Part shown: one piece after another, positions 1 to 5,365 of the stretch | How positions within the stretch are numbered: the first letter of the stretch is position 1 | How the letters are laid out: every line of letters begins with the position of its first letter | Origin: an uncultured Opitutaceae bacterium | Lineage (GTDB): Bacteria > Verrucomicrobiota > Verrucomicrobiae > Opitutales > Opitutaceae | Direction: 5' to 3' | Length of the DNA stretch: 7,431 nucleotides | NCBI GenBank assembly: GCA_946482625.1 | Contig: CAMLSH010000186.1 | Coordinates: 1 to 7,431 of the forward strand | Notes under the pieces: generated by a model | Told to the model about the DNA's origin: nothing | The model's input: only the letters and a program-made list of their open reading frames with translations | The model's database searches: none | Translations under genes and position numbers: made by a program

Positions 1-760
1 TCGGCAGCGTCGTGTACGTTTCCGTCTGCTGGCCGAAATGGCGGTTGAGAAACCCGATGCGGAGCTTGCGGCCGTCACGCGGGAGCGGCGGGAGATCGTT
101 CTGCGCAGGAACATTGAGCGTGATCGCAAAGAGCCTCGCACGCAGCTCGTAGTGACGCTTCAAGGAGCCACTAGAGAAATAGAGCGGGATGCAGTTGCTG
201 CGCCGGACATACGTCTCGATGGAGGCTTTGACCGCAGCTGAGCCGCGGGCGATCCCGGCGGCGCGGGCGAGTTCCTCCAAACGGCGCAAGTAGTGCGCGG
301 CGTATTTTTCCGCCTGCCCGACTGCGCTGAACGCCTGCGGCGTGTGAAATGCATAGACGGTAAACGCGGGCCACATCCAAGAGGGGACGTCGTCGTATTT
401 CGGCGCGTCGGGCCACTCCCAAGACGGGATGAGCACCATCGCGGCGAGCAGGCCGGGCCAGTTTTTCTTCGCGTAGCCGAGACCGAGGGCAAGGTCTTCA
501 GCCAGAGGTGCGTGGTCGCAGGCACCGGACTGATAGAAAAGATTGAGGAGCTGATCGGCCGCTTCCACCTCGGGGCCATTTTTCGGGCCGACCGGAAGTG
601 CGGCAACGGATGCGGCGACCGCGCGGCGGAGCGCCACGACCTCCTGCCAGACTGCGGCGTCGCCCGGATTTTCGGTGTGGAGATCGAGGACGCGTTTCAC
701 GTCGTCGATCAACGAGGCGAGAGTGCGGACAGCAGCGGGGGGTGTGGATGCGAGGGTCAT
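1..760 (-). CDS. GT41/SPINDLY-like glycosyltransferase, N-terminal 253 codons (C-terminus cut off by window edge)
   Basis: An open frame without stops runs from an ATG at 758-760 to the left edge, giving 253 residues. Residues 1-220 are helix-rich, with no 34-residue TPR spacing; tryptophans cluster around residues 113-131 (WEWPDAPKYDDVPSWMW). A later stretch reads NCIPLYFSSGSLKRHYELRA. From about residue 231 the GT-B catalytic part starts with RKLRIGFLNRHFGQQTETY, which lines up with RRLRVGYVSPDFSNHAVAY of the glycosyltransferase at the other end of the window. The usual histidine of the D-F-x-x-H motif is glutamine here, and the HF-x-x-QTET form recalls TPR-less, SPINDLY-like proteins of cyanobacteria (from memory). 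An in-frame ATG at 821-823 would add 21 residues, but they look non-coding and overlap a candidate promoter. The probable role is protein O-glycosylation in the cytoplasm; donor and target are unknown. GT41 membership rests on the short catalytic stretch visible. Confidence 0.72.
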   Translation of the reverse strand, partial: MTLASTPPAAVRTLASLIDDVKRVLDLHTENPGDAAVWQEVVALRRAVAASVAALPVGPKNGPEVEAADQLLNLFYQSGACDHAPLAEDLALGLGYAKKNWPGLLAAMVLIPSWEWPDAPKYDDVPSWMWPAFTVYAFHTPQAFSAVGQAEKYAAHYLRRLEELARAAGIARGSAAVKASIETYVRRSNCIPLYFSSGSLKRHYELRARLFAITLNVPAQNDLPPLPRDGRKLRIGFLNRHFGQQTETYTTLP

Positions 761-819
761 GATACTGCCACAGGCGCGCCGAGCGTACAGCCGCGCGGCA
801 CACACTGCGGTTACCGTGA

Positions 820-847
820 GCATCGGCTCACGCACCGGGAGTCTTTA
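820..847 (-). promoter_or_regulatory. Candidate sigma-28 (FliA) flagellar promoter for the left-edge glycosyltransferase
   Basis: Read on the minus strand, TAAAGACT (840-847) is followed after 12 bases by GCCGATGC (820-827). The enterobacterial FliA consensus is TAAAGTTT, 11 bases, GCCGATAA, so each box matches 6 of 8 and the spacer is one base long. The -10 box lies about 60 bases upstream of the ATG at 760, a normal leader length. The box is embedded in a perfect 7-bp inverted repeat, CGTGAGC / GCTCACG (815-821 and 826-832, loop of 4), which could itself be a protein site or a leader hairpin. A flagellar sigma site would fit a flagellin-modifying enzyme, but a match of this quality can arise by chance. 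Confidence 0.3.
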
Positions 848-883
848 GGGGGAAATCACTAGACGCCGTCACGCATTTGGCCG

Positions 884-986
884 AGGTGGAACGCGCCGTC
901 CATGGCGCGTTGAGCGATACAGATCCGCGTTTCCACGTGTAGGGTGTTCGATGTCGCTCAGCGTGCGCGGAGCGCCCGCTCCACCT
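884..986. repeat. Palindromic intergenic element (REP/MITE-like), ~103 bp
   Basis: Left arm 884-917 and the reverse complement of right arm 954-986 align by hand at 25 of 33 positions with one gap. Both outer ends are identical (AGGTGGA, 884-890 against 980-986), as are both inner ends (TGAGCGA, 911-917 against 954-960). Each arm is also a hairpin in its own right: AACGCGCC / GGCGCGTT (890-897, 904-911, loop GTCCAT) and GGAGCG / CGCTCC (969-974, 977-982). The 36-base centre (918-953) has no evident coding content. It sits just after the lhgO stop and upstream of the next gene on the same strand. The form suggests a dispersed REP/BIME or MITE-type sequence that may also terminate lhgO transcription, but there is no T-tract. 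Copy number in the genome cannot be seen from here. Confidence 0.6.
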
Positions 987-1016
987 ACGATCCACGAAAC
1001 AAAGACGAGCTCGCGG

Positions 1017-2234
1017 CTACCTCGATCCATTCACCACCCGCGCCGCCACGTATTCGCCGATGGCGAGTGACGCCGTCGCGGCCGGGCTGGGGGCGTTGAG
1101 GATGTGCAGCGCACCCGGCCGCTCTAGCAAATGAAAATCCTGCACCAGCGTCCCGTCCGGCAGCATCGCCTGCGCGCGTACACCCGCCCCACCCGGCTCC
1201 AAATCGGCTTCGGTCAACTCCGGCACGAGCTTTTGGAGCGACTGGCAAAACAACTTTTTGCTGAACGACCGCCGCACTTCCTCCCACGCCATCGCGCGGT
1301 GTTTCTTCATGAAATTCCAGAGTCCGCCATAGCTGAGCGCGTCGAAAAGATCGCCCGGTCGGATGTGCCACTTCGTGTAGCCCTCGCGGGCATAGGCCAG
1401 CACGGCGTTAGGCCCGGCTTCGACTCCGCCTTCGATCATCCGCGTGAAATGGACGCCGAGAAACGGGAACGCCGGATCGGGCACAGGATAGATCAGGTGC
1501 CGCACAAGCGACTGTGCAGACGGCCTCAACTTATAATACTCGCCGCGAAACGGCACGATGCGCGCCTCGCGCTTTTCGCCCGCGCTCTCCGCCACGCGAT
1601 CACAGTGCAAGCCCGCGCAGTTGATCAGAAAATTTCCGGTGAAATCGCCGGCCGCCGTTTCCACGCGCCAAGACTGACCGGTGCCGCCCGAGCCACTCGC
1701 TCCTTCTCGCACGGATTTTTTCACCCGCGCACCCGTCGCGATCAGCACCCCTTGAGCGCGCAGCGTTTTTTCCATCGCCGCGCAGACGCCGTGAAAATCG
1801 ACAATCCCTTCCTCCGGCACCTGCACCGCAGCGAGCCCGGCCGCGTGCGGCTCGATCTCGCGAAAAGCCTCGCGCTCCAGCCAGCGCAGTCCGTGCAGTC
1901 CGTTTTGCGTGCCGCGCTCGATCAACGTGTGCAGCCGCGCGACCTCTTCCTGTGTCGTGGCGACGACGAGTTTCCCGCAGATCTCGTGCTTCACACCGTG
2001 CTCCTGGCAAAACGCCACCATCCGCCGGATACCGTCCACCGCGAGGCGCGCCTTGAGCGAACCCGGTTTGTAGTAAAGCCCCGCGTGGAGCACGCCGCTG
2101 TTGTGCGTGCTCTGGTGCTGACCCACACGCGGCTCCTTCTCCAGAATTTGGATGCTTGCGTCAGGCTGGAGGCGCTTGAGCGCAAGCGCCGTGCCCATCC
2201 CGACCAGACCGCCACCGACGAGGATATAGTTCAT
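1017..2234 (-). CDS. lhgO: L-2-hydroxyglutarate oxidase (FAD-dependent)
   Basis: This 405-residue protein belongs to the DAO family of FAD oxidoreductases. The family oxidises L-2-hydroxyglutarate to 2-oxoglutarate and, in E. coli, passes electrons to the membrane quinone pool. It removes a by-product of promiscuous malate/lactate dehydrogenase activity, or an intermediate of lysine/glutarate breakdown. Visible hallmarks are the N-terminal dinucleotide-binding motif VGGGLVG (6-12), the segment HNSGVLHAGLYY (44-55), FRGEYYKL (229-236), YPVPDPAFPFLGVHFT (249-264), GGAGVRAQ (348-355) and the C-terminal FAD-contacting stretch APSPAATASLAIG (381-393). Length is close to E. coli LhgO (about 420). 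The ATG at 2234 sits immediately before the Rossmann strand, so the start is secure. No Shine-Dalgarno is seen. The csiD/glaH and gab genes found beside lhgO in E. coli are absent. It is transcribed divergently from the glycosyltransferase pair to its right and looks unrelated to flagellin modification. Confidence 0.93.
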   Translation of the reverse strand: MNYILVGGGLVGMGTALALKRLQPDASIQILEKEPRVGQHQSTHNSGVLHAGLYYKPGSLKARLAVDGIRRMVAFCQEHGVKHEICGKLVVATTQEEVARLHTLIERGTQNGLHGLRWLEREAFREIEPHAAGLAAVQVPEEGIVDFHGVCAAMEKTLRAQGVLIATGARVKKSVREGASGSGGTGQSWRVETAAGDFTGNFLINCAGLHCDRVAESAGEKREARIVPFRGEYYKLRPSAQSLVRHLIYPVPDPAFPFLGVHFTRMIEGGVEAGPNAVLAYAREGYTKWHIRPGDLFDALSYGGLWNFMKKHRAMAWEEVRRSFSKKLFCQSLQKLVPELTEADLEPGGAGVRAQAMLPDGTLVQDFHLLERPGALHILNAPSPAATASLAIGEYVAARVVNGSR

Positions 2235-2235
2235 G

Positions 2236-2300
2236 GGGTTTGCTACGCGGCGAGTTGAGCGGCGCAGCGCGCGGGAGGGAAATCATTTCATCGCAAACCC
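2236..2300. repeat. Inverted repeat in the divergent lhgO / glycosyltransferase promoter region
   Basis: GGGTTTGC (2236-2243) and GCAAACCC (2293-2300) form a perfect 8-bp inverted repeat 49 bases apart, all within the 111-bp spacer between two divergent genes. The left half abuts the lhgO ATG. It could be a split operator, or could fold in the lhgO leader and mask the start codon region. No convincing -35/-10 pair was found for either gene in this spacer. Chance occurrence is possible. Confidence 0.35.
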
Positions 2301-2345
2301 GCAGCGTCGGTCGCTGGCCAGCTCTCTCCCACGCGCGTGATTGCC

Positions 2346-3449
2346 ATGCTAAGCGCGAAAGATTTGCTCGCGCGCATGTCCGCGCCTCGCCGCATCCGTA
2401 TCGCTCACTTCTGCCACTGGGCGGAAGGTCTCGAAGATGCCCGCACCTTTCTCGCACGGCTTCCGGCGCTCGACCTCAGAGGACGCGTCGCCAACGCCGC
2501 TGATGCCGGGCTCGTCCGCATGGCGCGGCTCGATTGCGACTGGCATGGCGAAAACACACGCGCCTTCGCAGCGATGACGCATCCCTCCTTGGAATTTCTG
2601 CCCGCGTACGTGACCGGAGCCCAGGGCTTGCTCGATCTGCTCAAATTGCCGCCGGCGTCGTCCACCGACGAGGAGCGCTGGCTTATCTTCGACGGCCAGA
2701 ATCCCCAAAAGATCGCGGAGGTCGCCGGCAAACTGCTCGCCTTTCTCAAACGCAATGGCTGGCGCGTGCTCTTCTATGGTTTCGACGAAGCCAGTCGCAC
2801 GATGCCGTGCTTTGGACAAATCGCTCCGCACCTCGACATCTTCATCCACGACGAAGCGCCGCTCGATATACGAGGCCAGGCATCACTCTCCACCGGCTGC
2901 CGCACGATCCATCGCAGCTGGGTGGCCAACTTCGTCCCGTTCGCCGCTCCATTCGTCGAAGAGCCGGAGGAGAAAATCTTTTTCCTCGGTTCGAAACTGG
3001 GCCTCACCGACAACCGTCGCCGTCAGATCGAGTTTCTAGAAAAGAAATTTCCCGGCCGCACCGTTGCCAGTCACGATCACTCCGTCTCGGTCGCTGACCG
3101 GCATCAGGTAAATCGATACAAAGTTAGCCTCTGTCCGGAAGGCCGGAAATTCGGCGTCCCCACAATGAGCGCCACCCACACCGACCGGCCGTTTTGGTCC
3201 GGCTGTCTCGGGATGGTACCGGTTTCCGAGAATTCGAAAACGGGAGGACGCCTCGATGAACTTCACCGCGCGGGCCTGATCCTCCGCTATGAGCAGGGCG
3301 ATCTCGGTTCGCTGGGCGCCGCCTGCGAACGCGCGTTGGCGATGTCGCGCGAGCAGCGCCGCCGGATCTACGAACACTTCAACCGTCACGAAACTGTCGG
3401 CACCGTCGTTGCCGAAACGATCGCGTCCTTCAGCGCGTCCGCTTCCTGA
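2346..3449 (+). CDS. Uncharacterised protein, possible GT-B-type glycosyltransferase
   Basis: A 367-residue soluble protein with no signal peptide or membrane segment; I do not recognise the family with certainty. It begins with a beta-strand, RRIRIAHFCHW (about 15-25), as GT-B enzymes often do. Two further strand-like stretches follow, ERWLIFDGQN (110-119) and GWRVLFYGFDEAS (138-150). The C-terminal part has NRYKVSLCPEGRKFG (256-270) and DRPFWSGCLGMVPVSEN (280-296), a layout resembling the nucleotide-sugar-binding half of exostosin/CgeB-like glycosyltransferases, where a glycine-rich turn precedes G-x-(V/I)-P-V. The stop is 22 bp before the start of a TPR-GT41 glycosyltransferase on the same strand, so the two are probably co-transcribed, which supports a glycosylation role. 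The start is uncertain: GTG 2337, ATG 2346 and ATG 2376 are in frame, none with a Shine-Dalgarno. It could instead be a sugar-modifying or acceptor-binding partner. Confidence 0.8.
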   Translation: MLSAKDLLARMSAPRRIRIAHFCHWAEGLEDARTFLARLPALDLRGRVANAADAGLVRMARLDCDWHGENTRAFAAMTHPSLEFLPAYVTGAQGLLDLLKLPPASSTDEERWLIFDGQNPQKIAEVAGKLLAFLKRNGWRVLFYGFDEASRTMPCFGQIAPHLDIFIHDEAPLDIRGQASLSTGCRTIHRSWVANFVPFAAPFVEEPEEKIFFLGSKLGLTDNRRRQIEFLEKKFPGRTVASHDHSVSVADRHQVNRYKVSLCPEGRKFGVPTMSATHTDRPFWSGCLGMVPVSENSKTGGRLDELHRAGLILRYEQGDLGSLGAACERALAMSREQRRRIYEHFNRHETVGTVVAETIASFSASAS

Positions 3450-3471
3450 GCCCTCTCTGATTATCCCCTCC

Positions 3472-5307
3472 ATGGCGGTTCCGCAGGCTCAAGCTCTCCT
3501 CCAGCAAGCGCTGGCGCATCATCAAGCCGGACGATTCGCCGCCGCGCTGCCTCTTTACGCCCGCGCCCGCTCGCTCGCGCCGGGCAGTTTCGAGGCGCAC
3601 CACCTCGGCGGTGCCGCTGCCTTGCAGGCCGGCAGACATGAAGAGGCCTCCCTTCTGCTCGCAAAGGCGCTCCGGCTGAATCCCCGCGTCGCGCTTACCC
3701 ATATGTGGCATGGCATGGCGCTCGCACAGCTTGGCCAGCATGGGCCGGCCGAAAGCAGCCTCCGCAAATCCTTGGAGCTGGATGCCAAAAACGTCGACGC
3801 ATGGACCAACCTAGGCGCGGTGAATTCGTTCGCAGGAAAAATCGCAGACGCCCTCAACGCCTATCGCCAAGCCAGCGCGCTCAAGCCCCGAGATGCCAAG
3901 CTGCATTCGCAAATAGGCACCCTCCTTCATATCCAGCAGGATCATGCAGGCGCGATTGCCCAACACTCCGCTGCGCTGTCACTGGATCCCAACTACGCCA
4001 AGGCCTATTTGGGGCGCGCTCAGGCGCGGCTCAGCAGTCATCATCCGGATGAAGCGCTCGCTGACTTCGATGCCTGCCTCGCATGCACGCCGGCCGATTT
4101 GGAGGCACGCAGTTACCGGCTGATGCTTCTCAATTATCTTTCAGAGATCTCCCGCGAAAAACTCTTCGCCGAGCATCTGGAATACGGCCGATTTGCGGAG
4201 AGCGTAGCGAGTGTCGCGCCTACTTTCCACAAGCATCGAGATCCGCATAAGCGACGGCTTGCGTTCATTTCTCCCGACCTGCGCACGCACTCGGTGGCCT
4301 ATTTCCTAGAACCGCTGTTGCAGCACATCGACCGCACGCGTTTCGAGATCATTCTCTACCACGACCACTTTGTGACGGACGCGACGAGCGAGCGTCTGCG
4401 CGGGCAGGCCAGTCTATGGCGCAATTTCGTCGGCAAACCACACACCGAAGTCGCCATGCAAATCAGCGCGGATGAGCCTGACATTCTCGTCGATCTCGCC
4501 GGACACACCGGGATGAATCGTCTTCCGATTTTCGCCCAGCGCGTGGCTCCCGTGCAGATCAGCTATCTTGGTTATCCGAACACCACCGGACTCTCGGCAA
4601 TGGACTACCGCTTCACCGATGCCATCGCCGATCCGCCGGGCGACAGCGACGCACTGCACACGGAAAAACTCATCCGCTTTGCGCCGTGCGCGTGGACTTA
4701 CCAGCCGCCGCCCGATGCTCCAGCGCCCGTTCCTCCGCCCTGCTCGCAGGAAAACCCCTTCACCTTCGGTTCCTTCAATAATCTTTCCAAGGTAAACGAC
4801 CTCACGCTCAGGCTCTGGGCGTCCGTTCTTCGTGCCGTGCCCGGTTCGCGCCTGATGCTGAAGAGCTTTGGTCTGGATCCGGTCCACCTGCGCGCTCGCC
4901 TCGTCAAAGCGGATCTCGATCCTGACCGCGTCATGTTCCTTCCGCCAACTACGACGACCGCCGAACACCTCGCCTGCTACCACCGTATGGATGTCGCGCT
5001 CGATACGTTTCCTTATCACGGGACCACCACGACCTGCGAAGCTCTGTGGATGGGCGTACCCGTGATCACATTACGCGGTGACCGCCATGCGAGCCGGGTG
5101 GGTTGTTCGCTGCTCAACGCAAGCGGCCACCCCGAATGGATCGCTCAAAACGTGGACGACTATGTGCGGATCGCGCTCCAGTTCTCTCGATCGCCAGAAA
5201 CACTCGCCGCAATCCGCCCACAACTTCGAAGTGAACTCATGGCGAGTACGTTGATGAATCACCTTTCTCACGCTACGGCTTTCGCCGAAGCTATCGCACG
5301 GCTGTGA
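3472..5307 (+). CDS. TPR-containing GT41 (OGT/SPINDLY-family) protein glycosyltransferase
   Basis: A 611-residue protein. The N-terminal ~207 residues form a TPR array; the closing prolines/alanine at 37, 71, 105, 139, 173 and 207 are spaced exactly 34 apart, giving about six repeats. The GT-B catalytic part starts near 260 with RRLAFISPDLRTHSVAYF. H273 takes the place of the catalytic-region histidine of human OGT (H498). GHTG (344-347), LGYPNTTG (366-373), K440 in FNNLSK (the UDP-contacting K842 of human OGT) and the HGTTTTCEALWMGVP stretch (516-530) follow; the human OGT D925 position is Glu (E523). All expected GT41 motifs are intact, so the enzyme should be active. It would transfer a sugar (GlcNAc, fucose or other; not predictable) to Ser/Thr of a cytoplasmic protein, most likely flagellin by context. 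The frame stays open upstream to 3289, but that part overlaps the preceding gene and the TPR begins right after the ATG at 3472. A proline-rich loop lies at 411-423. Confidence 0.93.
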   Translation: MAVPQAQALLQQALAHHQAGRFAAALPLYARARSLAPGSFEAHHLGGAAALQAGRHEEASLLLAKALRLNPRVALTHMWHGMALAQLGQHGPAESSLRKSLELDAKNVDAWTNLGAVNSFAGKIADALNAYRQASALKPRDAKLHSQIGTLLHIQQDHAGAIAQHSAALSLDPNYAKAYLGRAQARLSSHHPDEALADFDACLACTPADLEARSYRLMLLNYLSEISREKLFAEHLEYGRFAESVASVAPTFHKHRDPHKRRLAFISPDLRTHSVAYFLEPLLQHIDRTRFEIILYHDHFVTDATSERLRGQASLWRNFVGKPHTEVAMQISADEPDILVDLAGHTGMNRLPIFAQRVAPVQISYLGYPNTTGLSAMDYRFTDAIADPPGDSDALHTEKLIRFAPCAWTYQPPPDAPAPVPPPCSQENPFTFGSFNNLSKVNDLTLRLWASVLRAVPGSRLMLKSFGLDPVHLRARLVKADLDPDRVMFLPPTTTTAEHLACYHRMDVALDTFPYHGTTTTCEALWMGVPVITLRGDRHASRVGCSLLNASGHPEWIAQNVDDYVRIALQFSRSPETLAAIRPQLRSELMASTLMNHLSHATAFAEAIARL

Positions 5308-5312
5308 CGCCC

Positions 5313-5363
5313 TGAAGCAGCCCGTGAGTTGAGCGAACTCTCGTTCACTCATGCATTGCTTCA
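5313..5363. terminator. Candidate bidirectional terminator hairpin between convergent genes
   Basis: The 58-bp spacer between the stops at 5307 and 5366 is almost entirely one imperfect inverted repeat. The outer stem is TGAAGCA (5313-5319) with TGCTTCA (5357-5363). The inner stem is TGAGCGAAC (5330-5338) with GTTCACTCA (5343-5351), with one mismatch and loop TCTC. Unpaired bases lie between the two stems on both sides, 10 on the left and 5 on the right. No T-tract follows on either strand, so it is not a classical intrinsic terminator. The position between two convergent glycosyltransferase genes is what suggests a shared transcription end. Confidence 0.4.
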
Positions 5364-5365
5364 TC

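Noticed and set aside
293..862. Plus-strand 189-codon frame at the left end, and two minus-strand frames (160-606, 498-803)
   Set aside because: The minus-strand frame running from 760 through the left edge has coherent protein sequence and GT41-like motifs; the others are Arg/Pro/Ser-rich shadows of it.
1131..2258. Long open frame (375 codons) on the plus strand opposite lhgO
   Set aside because: It is Arg/His-rich with no recognisable motif and mirrors the strongly conserved lhgO frame; long antisense frames are common in high-GC DNA.
2349..2849. Minus-strand 166-codon frame opposite the unrecognised gene
   Set aside because: The plus-strand frame is longer, ends next to a co-directional gene and has ordered strand/helix patterns; the minus frame has none.
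3289..3471. Upstream extension of the TPR-GT41 gene by 61 codons
   Set aside because: It overlaps the end of the preceding gene in another frame and encodes low-quality Ser/Arg/Pro-rich sequence; the TPR array starts right after the ATG at 3472.
4414..5019. Minus-strand 201-codon frame inside the plus-strand GT41 gene
   Set aside because: It is the complement of the conserved catalytic core; no motif and no start context support it.
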